This document shows, piece after piece, positions 1 through 9,819 of a stretch of 64,000 nt of DNA. Origin of the DNA: Mycobacteroides chelonae CCUG 47445 (GTDB lineage Bacteria; Actinomycetota; Actinomycetes; Mycobacteriales; Mycobacteriaceae); contig NZ_CP007220.1 in the NCBI RefSeq assembly GCF_001632805.1, positions 3,348,001 to 3,412,000 on the forward strand, written 5' to 3'. Position 1 is the first letter of the stretch, and each line of letters starts with the position of its first letter. Under the pieces are notes generated by a model. That model worked only from the letters and a program-made list of their open reading frames with translations, made no database searches and had not been told where the DNA came from. A program made the translations under genes and the position numbers.

Positions 1-12
1 ACACTCACTGGC

Positions 13-1911
13 GTGACTGACATCGACGCGTCCATGAGCCAGACTCGTGAACGGCTCATCTTCGCTGCCATTCTGTTGACGATCACCGTGGTGTACCTCT
101 GGGACATCAGCCACAACGGGTGGTCCAACACCTTCTATGCGGCGGCCGTGCAATCAGGCAGTGAAAGCTGGAAGGCTTGGTTCTTCGGGAGCTTCGATCC
201 GCAGAACTACGTGACGGTCGACAAGCCCGCCGGTGGTTTGTGGTTGATGGGATTGTCCGCCAGGATCTTTGGTTTTTCCAGCGCCAGCATGCTGATCCCG
301 CAGGCCATCCTCGCGATCGTCAGCGCCGCACTGATTCGCGCAACGGTACGGCGGCAGGCCGGACCGAGTGCCGGCCTGCTCGCGGCGGCCCTGTTCGCTC
401 TCATCCCGGTGGTCTCGGTGATGTTCCGGCATTCCAATCCCGACGCACCCATGGTGTTTGGCATGGTGGTGGCCGCATACTTCACCACGCGTGCAATCGA
501 TTCCGAGCGCTCACGCAGTGCTGCCGGCTGGCTGGCGCTCGCCGGAGTCGGTATCGGGTTCGCGTTCCTGTGCAAGACACTCGAAGGTCTACTCGTGGCT
601 CCGGCCCTGCTCCTGGCCTATCTGGTGTCCACGAAATGGCCTTGGAAGACAACGCTTATGCATCTTCTGGGTGCGGCCGGCGCCCTCTTGGCCGCATCGG
701 GTTGGTGGATGGCCGCCGTCGCGCTGACCCCGGCAGCCAGTCGCCCCTACGTCGACAACTCCACCGACAACAGTGAATGGACGCTGGCGGTTGGTTACAA
801 CGGCCTGGACCGCCTGCTCGGTGACAACTCGAACGGGATGGGCGGCGGCCGGGGAAGTGGTCCCTCGTTCTCGGGCACCCCGGGCATCTTCCGACTGTTC
901 CAGGACACCCAGGCCGATCACATCGCATGGCTGCTTCCCACTGCGTTCATCGCGCTGATCCTCGGACTTGTCATCGTCAGCAGGACGCCGCAGACCGCAG
1001 GCTGGTTGGGCCGCCTGCGCACCATCACCACCCATCCCGCGGGAGCAGGCCTGGTTTTGTGGGGCACCTGGATGGTGTCCAACTACGTGGTCCTCAGTTA
1101 CATGGCCAAACAATTCCACCCCTACTACACCTCGGCCATGGCCCCTGCCATCGCCGGTTCGCTGGCCATCGGCACGGTGCTGTTGTGGCGGCATCGGTCC
1201 GAGCCCATCGGCAAGTTCGGGCTGAGCGCGCTCACGCTCAGTGCCACCGTCATGGCCTTCGTACTACTGCGGCGCATACCGACCTGGCTGCCCTGGCTGC
1301 GCTGGCTTCTGCTGATCGGCGGGATCCTCGCGGCCGTTGCCCTCGCCCTTAGCGCACTCGAACGTAACGTGCGCCTGCGCTATGCCATTGCCGGACTGGC
1401 CCTTGCAGTTTCATTGGGAGGCTCGCTCGCGTTCACCATCGCCAATGTGACCACCCCGAAGGTCGGGGGGCTCTCGACGTCCGGCCCGGCGATCGCCAAC
1501 GAGGAGAAGTTCGGCGGCCAGGCACCCACGCCGCTGGATCCGGCACTGGCCGCGTTGATCAAGGATTCGGGCGCCAGATGGCCGGTGGCGACGACCAACA
1601 CCCGCACCGCCGCTCCCATTCAGTTGGAGACCAACGCACCCGTGATGGCGATCGGCGGATTCTCCGGCCGCGACAACCCCATCACGCTGCAGCAGTTCAT
1701 CGATTACACGCAGGATGGCACCGTCCAGTTCTATGCCGAATCCGTCAAGGATAAGGACAAAGACAAGGAGCAGGACAAACCGCAACCACAGAAGGACGGC
1801 GACACCAAGCGGGTGGCCGATGATGTCCAGAAGTGGGTCGAAACCCACTTCTCCTCAAAGGATTACGGCGACCTACGAGTATTCGATCTGTCGGTTCCGC
1901 CGAAACCCTAG
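13..1911 (+). CDS. GT39/ArnT-like polytopic membrane glycosyltransferase
   Basis: The 632-residue protein looks like a glycosyltransferase-39 (PMT/ArnT/YkcB-like) enzyme, a family that moves sugars from polyprenyl-phosphate donors to extracytoplasmic acceptors. Many hydrophobic segments follow a short N-terminus, and an early luminal loop contains NYVTVDKPAG, typical of the family and including the acidic residue expected for catalysis. A Gly-rich loop (NGMGGGRGSGPSF) lies near residue 280. A soluble C-terminal domain from about residue 490 carries a Lys/Asp-rich low-complexity stretch (KDKDKDKEQDK). GTG at 13 is the first start inside the window, but the frame is open to base 1, so the true start could lie further left; ATG at 34 is an alternative. 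It converges on ligA with an 8-bp gap. The acceptor cannot be told from sequence. Confidence 0.8.
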   Translation: MTDIDASMSQTRERLIFAAILLTITVVYLWDISHNGWSNTFYAAAVQSGSESWKAWFFGSFDPQNYVTVDKPAGGLWLMGLSARIFGFSSASMLIPQAILAIVSAALIRATVRRQAGPSAGLLAAALFALIPVVSVMFRHSNPDAPMVFGMVVAAYFTTRAIDSERSRSAAGWLALAGVGIGFAFLCKTLEGLLVAPALLLAYLVSTKWPWKTTLMHLLGAAGALLAASGWWMAAVALTPAASRPYVDNSTDNSEWTLAVGYNGLDRLLGDNSNGMGGGRGSGPSFSGTPGIFRLFQDTQADHIAWLLPTAFIALILGLVIVSRTPQTAGWLGRLRTITTHPAGAGLVLWGTWMVSNYVVLSYMAKQFHPYYTSAMAPAIAGSLAIGTVLLWRHRSEPIGKFGLSALTLSATVMAFVLLRRIPTWLPWLRWLLLIGGILAAVALALSALERNVRLRYAIAGLALAVSLGGSLAFTIANVTTPKVGGLSTSGPAIANEEKFGGQAPTPLDPALAALIKDSGARWPVATTNTRTAAPIQLETNAPVMAIGGFSGRDNPITLQQFIDYTQDGTVQFYAESVKDKDKDKEQDKPQPQKDGDTKRVADDVQKWVETHFSSKDYGDLRVFDLSVPPKP

Positions 1912-1919
1912 GGGCAGTT

Positions 1920-3983
<2,064 letters not shown>

Positions 3984-4026
3984 CTAACCCACCCGCCCGA
4001 CAGTCCCCGAACCCTACGATGGGCCC

Positions 4027-4452
4027 ATGGGCACGCATCCCATCATGTTCACCGAGGACGATCCCGGCCTGACGGAACTTCGCCAGTTGGCACTCGCACT
4101 ACCCGAGGCTGCCGAACAGATCTCCTGGGGCCGGCCCGTCTTCAAAGCCGGCAAGATCTTCGCGATGTTCGGCGGCAACGCCAAAGGAGACGCCAAGGGC
4201 GAGATGATCGCCTACCCGTATTCCGTGCTGGTCAAGGTGGATGATTCCGAGCGCCCCGCACTCCTCCAGGACGAGCGCTTCTACTACCCGGCGTACATGG
4301 GGCCCTACGGCTGGCTGGGGCTCGACTTCAGCACCGCCGATGTGGACTGGGATGAGGTCGCCGAGCTGCTCGATGCGTCCTACCGATTGATCGCCACCAA
4401 GCGGCTGATCAAGTTGCTCGATCAGCGTCCGACGGTTGGCCCTGATCGTTAG
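4027..4452 (+). CDS. MmcQ/YjbR family protein
   Basis: The 141-residue protein belongs to the MmcQ/YjbR (CyaY-like fold) family, small proteins annotated as DNA-binding-like but with no firmly established biochemical role. Family features are the N-terminal helix followed by LALALPEAAEQISWGRPVFKAG, the GKIFAMFGG strand, the central DERFYYPAYMGPYGWLGLD segment, and a C-terminal helix ending in YRLIATKRL. It is divergent from ligA across 52 bp and probably has its own promoter in that gap. No partner gene points to a pathway. Confidence 0.85.
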   Translation: MGTHPIMFTEDDPGLTELRQLALALPEAAEQISWGRPVFKAGKIFAMFGGNAKGDAKGEMIAYPYSVLVKVDDSERPALLQDERFYYPAYMGPYGWLGLDFSTADVDWDEVAELLDASYRLIATKRLIKLLDQRPTVGPDR

Positions 4453-4487
4453 CCAGGGCTCAGCACCTCTGCAGCGGCGCCGATCTT

Positions 4488-4516
4488 TTGACAAAGTTGG
4501 TGATCTCATTGAGAAT
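4488..4516 (+). promoter_or_regulatory. Candidate SigA-type promoter of the protease tandem
   Basis: A perfect TTGACA hexamer at 4488-4493 is followed after 17 bp by GAGAAT at 4511-4516 (four of six matches to TATAAT). It lies in the gap upstream of the first protease and predicts a leader of about 100 nt before the ATG at 4626. Confidence 0.5.
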
Positions 4517-4625
4517 TTGCTAACTCACCGACAAAACCTGGTGGGTGGATGATCATAGATTACTCAGAAGAGTCAAAATTGCTTCACTGGCACTGAGGCG
4601 CTTGGCGAAACACAGGGGGTTACCA

Positions 4626-5414
4626 ATGTTCGGTATTGCTGGCAGATTCCCACCGGCGACGGCTCCGTCGGCCCTGCTGGTGGCGGCAGCACTGATATGG
4701 ACTGTGCCCACCGCCGCAACCGCGCACGCGGACGCGCCGCTGGTGTATCCCGGCATGAGAATCAACCAGGGCACACAGAGTTGCACACTGGGCTTCGTCG
4801 ATCCAGGCGCTCGGATCGGGCTTACCGCGGGGCATTGCGCACTCGACTCAGACGGGCCAGTCTACGACGACAGCGGCAACCGCGTCGGCACTGCGGACAT
4901 CGCACACTTCAAGCCCACCCCGCAGGACAAGAGCTTCGCCGAGCAACCCCCCATCGACTACGAGGGCATTGCCTTTTACGAGGACATACCAATCAACAAC
5001 GTGCTTCCCAACGGCCTTGTCCTGGAATCCAATCCAAAAATCGTGCCGGCAATTGGCATGCCGGTGTGCCGTAGCGGTGTCACCACCGGGGAAGCGTGCG
5101 GGGTCATCCTCGAGACCACTGACAGCCTCTTGGTCATCGACGGGCTTCCCGCCGACCACGGTGACTCCGGCAGTCCGGTCTATGCCATCACCGAGCCTGG
5201 CCGCGCGGCAATCGTGGGGATTACCACCGAAGTGCTAACCAGCAAGTCAACGGGCCAGCGGGCAACGATGGCGATCTCCTGGCGGGCAATTTGGCGTCAG
5301 ATCAAGAGCGATATCGACCGGGTGGGACACGCGGATATGCCACCGGACTCACCCAAGAACGCCCGCGAGCCGGCGGAAGACGTTCCCGCCGAACCGCCGA
5401 CCAGCGATGTCTGA
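4626..5414 (+). CDS. Secreted chymotrypsin-fold serine protease, copy 1
   Basis: The 262-residue exported protein is predicted to be a trypsin/streptogrisin-fold protease of the mycobacterial Rv1815 type. ATG at 4626 is chosen because AGGGGGT lies just upstream and a classic signal peptide follows (LLVAAALIWTVPTAATAHA, cleavage near HADAP); the frame extends to 4545 without a comparable ribosome site. A catalytic triad is visible: His in LTAGHC, Asp in the conserved IDYEGIAF and Ser in HGDSGSPVY. Four cysteines (QSCTLGF, GHC, PVC, EAC) could form two disulfides. The acidic Pro-rich tail (DMPPDSPKNAREPAEDVPAEPP) suggests a wall-associated or linker end. It is the first of three tandem paralogues; its substrate is unknown. 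Confidence 0.8.
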   Translation: MFGIAGRFPPATAPSALLVAAALIWTVPTAATAHADAPLVYPGMRINQGTQSCTLGFVDPGARIGLTAGHCALDSDGPVYDDSGNRVGTADIAHFKPTPQDKSFAEQPPIDYEGIAFYEDIPINNVLPNGLVLESNPKIVPAIGMPVCRSGVTTGEACGVILETTDSLLVIDGLPADHGDSGSPVYAITEPGRAAIVGITTEVLTSKSTGQRATMAISWRAIWRQIKSDIDRVGHADMPPDSPKNAREPAEDVPAEPPTSDV

Positions 5415-5795
5415 CTCGATGAGCGCGCGGGACGGTGCACGCCTGGGCAGCTGTGGTCCCGCCGGACGGGATCGACGTTCGCTCGTCGACACGCGGCGCA
5501 AACTCGAGCGACCCCTCATACATCACAAGTGGCGAATTCTCATCCTGCGCGCATGACCTTCAACAGCGCATGATGTGCGAGTATTGGCAATCCTCCCGGA
5601 CGCTGTCGCCCATTCGCATCGCAAAGACAGAAAAGAAGGGGCTGTCAGGGCAACCCATTACCTGAGCACGGTTCCCCCGCCAGTCCACCACCAATTCGCA
5701 TAGGCTCGTAGCGACACGGAGAGTCGTGCCGCGTGCTCTCCTAACACTGGTCGGGGCTTTATTGACGGTGAACGTGGCAGACAGAGAGCTACGGC
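5415..5795. other. Intergenic region between protease copies 1 and 2
   Basis: These 381 bp hold no gene I can support. A 76-codon plus-strand frame (5435-5665) has atypical composition and no recognisable features. The second protease probably has its own promoter here, but I could not identify convincing -35/-10 hexamers. Confidence 0.4.
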
Positions 5796-6653
5796 GTGAC
5801 CAGTGTCGGCGACAACGGTCGACGGACCGAACCGCGGGGACGGTTCCCGGTGTGGGCCGCGGCCCTCATCGTGTTGTGCGGTCTTGGCCTCGCGAACCCG
5901 GCTGCCGCACATGCGGACCCGCTGATTTATCCAGGTATGGAGATCATCCAGCGCCCACCCGGTAAGGAATCACTGAGCTGCACCCTTGGCTTCGTGGATC
6001 CTGCTGCGCGCGTGGGTGTCACCGCGGGTCACTGTGGCGGCAATGGGCCGGTGTTCACCAGTGACGGCGTGCGCATCGGTCAGCTCGCCGTGGCCCAGTC
6101 CAACATAAAGCCCGAAGGACCGTTGTCCCGCGACGACTACCGAATCGACTACGAGGGCATCGCCTTCGACGAGGGCGTGCCGATTAACAACGTGCTGCCC
6201 AACGGGCTGCGGCTCGGGGTCGACCCGGCAGTCGTTCCCCGCGATGGCCTGGCGGTGTGCCGGGTGGGAATCACCACCGGCGAGGCGTGCGGTGCCATCG
6301 CCGGTTTCGGTAATGGCTGGTTCCTCGTCGACGGCCTGCCCGCCGACCACGGCGACTCCGGTAGTGCCGTGTACACCGTCACCTCTCCCGGCAACGCCGC
6401 CATCGTCGGCATCGTGAGCGCGCGCTTCACCGCCAATCAGACCCGCCGGGAGTCCACCGTGGCGTTGTCCTGGCCCACGGTGCAACAGCAGATCCGAAAT
6501 GACATTGCGGCGGCCGCGAGCCGCCCCGAGGTCGCGAGCCCCGTGGCCATCAATCCGCAGGCACCGCCCAATCCGCAGGCGCCGCCGATGGTCCTGCCTC
6601 CCGCGCCCTCCGATGACCGCCCGTCCGGTCCCGCGAGAATGGTTGTCCCCTAG
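5796..6653 (+). CDS. Secreted chymotrypsin-fold serine protease, copy 2
   Basis: The 285-residue protein is closely similar to copy 1 and shares LIYPGM, LSCTLGFVDP, VTAGHC, RIDYEGIAF, INNVLPNGL, GITTGEACG and HGDSGSAVY. His, Asp and Ser are therefore all present. The start is GTG at 5796 with AGAGAG upstream. A longer N-region (MTSVGDNGRRTEPRGRF) precedes the hydrophobic signal core and the AAAHADP cleavage region. The C-terminus has a Pro-rich repeat (NPQAPPNPQAPP) absent from the other two copies and may be an extended linker. The third copy begins 5 bp after its stop, so copies 2 and 3 are probably cotranscribed. Confidence 0.8.
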   Translation: MTSVGDNGRRTEPRGRFPVWAAALIVLCGLGLANPAAAHADPLIYPGMEIIQRPPGKESLSCTLGFVDPAARVGVTAGHCGGNGPVFTSDGVRIGQLAVAQSNIKPEGPLSRDDYRIDYEGIAFDEGVPINNVLPNGLRLGVDPAVVPRDGLAVCRVGITTGEACGAIAGFGNGWFLVDGLPADHGDSGSAVYTVTSPGNAAIVGIVSARFTANQTRRESTVALSWPTVQQQIRNDIAAAASRPEVASPVAINPQAPPNPQAPPMVLPPAPSDDRPSGPARMVVP

Positions 6654-6658
6654 CCCTC

Positions 6659-7339
6659 ATGCGCCCGTTTTTCTGGATAACGACCATCGTCGCTGTGTTG
6701 TGCGCGCTTCCCGTAGCCAACCCCGCGTCGGCTCATGCTGACCCGCCGCTGGTGTATCCCGGCATGCTCATCTATCAGGGCTCGCTGAGCTGCACGCTCG
6801 GGTTCGTCGATCCCGGGCTTCGGGTGGGCATCACGGCCGGGCACTGCGTCAACGGCGACGGGATCGTTCGCAATGGAGACTTCGCGGCGATAGGACACAA
6901 GATCCTCGCCCACGACAACCGTCCCCCTGAGGGCCCGGTCTACGAGAACGAATACACCATCGACTACGAAGCGATCTCGATCGATGACGGATTGCCCGTC
7001 AACGATGTCATGGCCAACGGTCAACGGCTCGAACGCGATGACTCGGTTACTCCCGATATTGGAATGCCGGTCTGCCGCACCGGCTTCACCACAGGCGATG
7101 CGTGTGGATCGGTAACCCGACTTGGCAACGGCTGGTTCAGGTTTAACGGTCCGGTGATCGCCAAGGGCGATTCGGGAGGCCCGGTGTACACCCATGTTGG
7201 CGACCGCACCGTGCTCGTCGGCATCATTCGCGGTTTCATGACAAGCCAGTCCGGAGACGACGTGCAGTCCTGGGCAATGTCCTGGCAGTCGGTGATCAAG
7301 CAGCTCCGCGAGGACCGCAAGGGTCTGCTGCCCGCCTGA
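6659..7339 (+). CDS. Secreted chymotrypsin-fold serine protease, copy 3
   Basis: At 226 residues this is the shortest tandem paralogue. It has a signal peptide (FFWITTIVAVLCALPVANPASAHA split over residues 4-27), LVYPGM, ITAGHC, TIDYEAISI and KGDSGGPVY, so the triad is intact. The oxyanion segment is the classical GDSGGP, whereas copies 1 and 2 have GDSGS. The C-terminus stops soon after the fold, with no Pro-rich tail. It starts 5 bp after copy 2, implying translational coupling. Divergence among copies suggests an older duplication with different substrate preferences. Confidence 0.8.
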   Translation: MRPFFWITTIVAVLCALPVANPASAHADPPLVYPGMLIYQGSLSCTLGFVDPGLRVGITAGHCVNGDGIVRNGDFAAIGHKILAHDNRPPEGPVYENEYTIDYEAISIDDGLPVNDVMANGQRLERDDSVTPDIGMPVCRTGFTTGDACGSVTRLGNGWFRFNGPVIAKGDSGGPVYTHVGDRTVLVGIIRGFMTSQSGDDVQSWAMSWQSVIKQLREDRKGLLPA

Positions 7340-7357
7340 ACCCGTAGGCTCACGCAC

Positions 7358-8179
7358 ATGAGCGACTGGAAAGCCTTCACCGTCGAGACCACGGGGCACA
7401 TCGCCCAGGTCACCCTCATCGGGCCCGGTAAGGGCAATGCGATGGGACCCGATTTCTGGCGGGAACTGCCGCTGATCTTCACCGAACTCGACGCCGACCC
7501 GGAGATACGGGCGATCGTGCTCGCGGCCGCCGGCTCCCATTTCAGTTACGGGCTGGACCTGGCCGCGATGGCGGGCACCTTCATGCCGCTGCTGGCCGAT
7601 AAGGCGCTGGCCAGGCCGCGCACCGAGTTCCTCGACGAGATACGGAGGCTGCAGGCCTCAGTGACCGCCGTAGCAGCCTGCCGCAAGCCCGTGATCGCCG
7701 CGGTGCAGGGCTGGTGCATCGGTGGGGGCGTCGACCTCATCGCGGCCGCCGATATCCGGTATGCAAGTGCCGAGGCGAAGTTCAGTGTGCGCGAGGCAAA
7801 GGTCGCGATTGTCGCCGATATTGGCTCGCTGCATCGTCTTCCACCGATCATCGGTGATGGCCACCTGCGTGAACTGGCCTTCACCGGCAAGGACATCGAT
7901 GCCGCTCGGGCCGAGAAGATCGGTCTCGTCAACGATGTGTTCGACACCCCCGAGGCAACGCTGGAGGCCGCGCATGCCACCGCTGCCGAGATCGCGGCCA
8001 ACCCCCCGCTGGTGGTGCAGGGCGTCAAAGACGTGCTGGGCCGCGAGCGCGAAAGCGTGGTTGCCGACGGCCTCAAGTACGTGTCCACCTGGAACGCCGC
8101 CTTCCTGCCGTCGGAGGACTTGCAGGAAGCCATCGGTGCGGTCTTCGAGAAGCGGGAACCCGACTTCAAGGGACGCTAG
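7358..8179 (+). CDS. Enoyl-CoA hydratase/isomerase (EchA21-like, dienoyl-CoA isomerase type)
   Basis: This 273-residue crotonase-fold protein probably acts on unsaturated fatty acyl-CoA during beta-oxidation. Family signatures are SHFSYGLDL (oxyanion hole), QGWCIGGGVDL and the FSVREAKVAIVADIG segment. The acidic residues in VREAK and VADIG match those that define delta3,5-delta2,4-dienoyl-CoA isomerases (ECH1 type) rather than ordinary hydratases, so isomerase is the likelier activity. The M. tuberculosis relative appears to be EchA21 (Rv3774). It starts 18 bp after protease copy 3 but is probably unrelated in function, and its last 4 nt overlap the convergent bluB. Confidence 0.85.
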   Translation: MSDWKAFTVETTGHIAQVTLIGPGKGNAMGPDFWRELPLIFTELDADPEIRAIVLAAAGSHFSYGLDLAAMAGTFMPLLADKALARPRTEFLDEIRRLQASVTAVAACRKPVIAAVQGWCIGGGVDLIAAADIRYASAEAKFSVREAKVAIVADIGSLHRLPPIIGDGHLRELAFTGKDIDAARAEKIGLVNDVFDTPEATLEAAHATAAEIAANPPLVVQGVKDVLGRERESVVADGLKYVSTWNAAFLPSEDLQEAIGAVFEKREPDFKGR

Positions 8180-8799
8180 GTCTCTCGGTAGCGGCCCCAG
8201 TGCACGGCGTCTTCCAACGGACGCCCGCTGCGCCAGCCGAATCGTTCCAGATCGGGCCGCTCGGCGAACTCACGCACCGGCCCGACGCACAACCAGGCGA
8301 TCGGTCTGATGTGCGTTGGCGCGCCGATTAATTCGGCCAGGAACTGTTCTTCATAGAACGACACCCAGCCGACGCCGATCCCTTCGGTGACCGCGGCGAG
8401 CCACAGGTTCTGGATCGCGAGCACCGCCGAAAACAGGCCCGCATCGGCAATGGTGTGCCGCCCCAAGACATGCGGACCACCACGGCCGTGATCGTAGGTG
8501 ACCACCACCCCGGTACCGCTTTCGCAGATTCCCTCAATCTTGATGGGATCGAAGGTCTTTCGCCGCTCTGAGGGGAGGCTGTCCGCGAATCGCTCACGCT
8601 GCTCGGCAACATGGGCCGCGAAGTTCTCCAGAACCTCGGAATCGCGCACCACCACGAAATCCCAGGGCTGGCTGTTCCCCACGCTGGGCGCGCGATGCGC
8701 GGCCTGCAGCAGCTTCATCAACGTCGCATCGTCGATGACCTCTCCGGTGAACTCCGCGCGTACGTCCCGGCGGGTAGCGATGGCCTGGTAGACGTCCAT
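8176..8799 (-). CDS. bluB: 5,6-dimethylbenzimidazole synthase BluB
   Basis: BluB converts reduced FMN and oxygen into 5,6-dimethylbenzimidazole, the lower ligand of cobalamin. The 207-residue protein is a flavin nitroreductase-fold enzyme with IATRRDVR, APSVGNSQPWDF (FMN binding), the lid segment and the C-terminal RPDLERFGWRSGRPL typical of BluB. The ATG at 8799 is chosen because it gives the family N-terminus (MDVYQAIATRRD) and overlaps the upstream stop as TGATG; a longer frame reading upstream lies inside the neighbouring gene. Cotranscription with a methionine-synthase-like gene links it to corrinoid/one-carbon metabolism. Confidence 0.9.
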   Translation of the reverse strand: MDVYQAIATRRDVRAEFTGEVIDDATLMKLLQAAHRAPSVGNSQPWDFVVVRDSEVLENFAAHVAEQRERFADSLPSERRKTFDPIKIEGICESGTGVVVTYDHGRGGPHVLGRHTIADAGLFSAVLAIQNLWLAAVTEGIGVGWVSFYEEQFLAELIGAPTHIRPIAWLCVGPVREFAERPDLERFGWRSGRPLEDAVHWGRYRET

Positions 8800-9803
8800 C
8801 ACAGCGCGTCCGGGTCGGCATCGATCAGATCGCTGACCTTGCGCGTCAATTCGGTTGCCCTGCGCGCCCACGGGAGATCGGCTCCGGCAAGGCCGCACCC
8901 GGCACTGATGCCGATGCGATCCCGCAGCACCGCGCGCCCGAAGCCCAGTTTGTCGGCGAGCGCCGCGGTACTGGTCGCCAGCACGTCCGATGAGATGGGC
9001 ACGGCGGGCGGAAGGGAGGGAATCACACCGAGTAGCGCCACCTTGCCCGTGTCCAGCACCGAAGCCAGCCCATCGAGTGCCTGCGCATCCGCCACGTACG
9101 CGGCATCCACCGCGACCCCACGAATATCGGCGCCCCGCAAGAGCTCCCAAGGAGGGTCGGCCGCACAGCAATGCACCACCAGTTCACCACCCACCGCGGC
9201 AGCGCACTGGTCCAACAGAGCCGTCGCCGTCGCCGTGTCGACGGGATGCACCGGTGAGAACATGCTGGTTCCAGACAGTCTGCCGTCCAGTGCGGCGGGC
9301 AGCGAGGGTTCGTCGACCTGCACCAGTACGGGAACACCGAGTCGACGAGAAAGCGTGGCTTGATGCTGCGCAAGCCCTTCCGCCAGAGATGCCGTCAGGT
9401 CTCGCACCGCTCCGGGGTCGGTGATCGCGCGATGACCGTTGGCGAGTTCTAATTGTGCGGCGAGCGTCACCGGCCCCGGACCCTGCACCTTCACCGCGCG
9501 TTCGCTCCCCCGATGCCCGCCACGCTCCCACTCCTCTTCGAGTGCGTCCATGTCCTCGTCCAGGAATCCTCGCGCGCGCCGGACCACCGCGCCGGGCCGG
9601 GCGGTCGTCCGGTAACCGGTAGGTGAGACGTCAAGGGCGATATCGACCAGCAGTGCCGCGGCCCGGCCGATCAGATCGGCGCCCACTCCGCGCGCGGGCA
9701 GCTCCACGAGGTGAGGCAGCGATAGCTCGGCCACCACGATCTCGGTCGCGGCTCGCACCTGTAACCCCGGCCAAGAGCCGAGGCCAGTTCCCTTCGCCCA
9801 CAT
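8799..9803 (-). CDS. MetE-like (cobalamin-independent methionine synthase family) protein, Rv3015c type
   Basis: The 334-residue protein matches only the C-terminal catalytic barrel of MetE, which is about 760 residues, so it is a core-MetE-like methyltransferase of the Rv3015c type. Zinc-ligand candidates survive (His and Cys in LVVHCCAADP, Cys in AGCGLAG), as do LVQVDEPSLP and the VQGPGPVTLA segment. ATG at 9803 removes a 58-residue upstream extension that would overlap the permease gene; GTG at 9809 is the alternative. It overlaps bluB by one nucleotide. Its methyl donor and acceptor are unproven. Confidence 0.85.
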   Translation of the reverse strand: MWAKGTGLGSWPGLQVRAATEIVVAELSLPHLVELPARGVGADLIGRAAALLVDIALDVSPTGYRTTARPGAVVRRARGFLDEDMDALEEEWERGGHRGSERAVKVQGPGPVTLAAQLELANGHRAITDPGAVRDLTASLAEGLAQHQATLSRRLGVPVLVQVDEPSLPAALDGRLSGTSMFSPVHPVDTATATALLDQCAAAVGGELVVHCCAADPPWELLRGADIRGVAVDAAYVADAQALDGLASVLDTGKVALLGVIPSLPPAVPISSDVLATSTAALADKLGFGRAVLRDRIGISAGCGLAGADLPWARRATELTRKVSDLIDADPDAL

Positions 9804-9819
9804 GTTCACCCCGAGAACG

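Noticed and set aside
8799..9171. Long N-terminal extension of bluB
   Set aside because: The upstream part of the frame lies entirely inside the MetE-like gene and is unlike BluB; the TGATG junction marks the true start.
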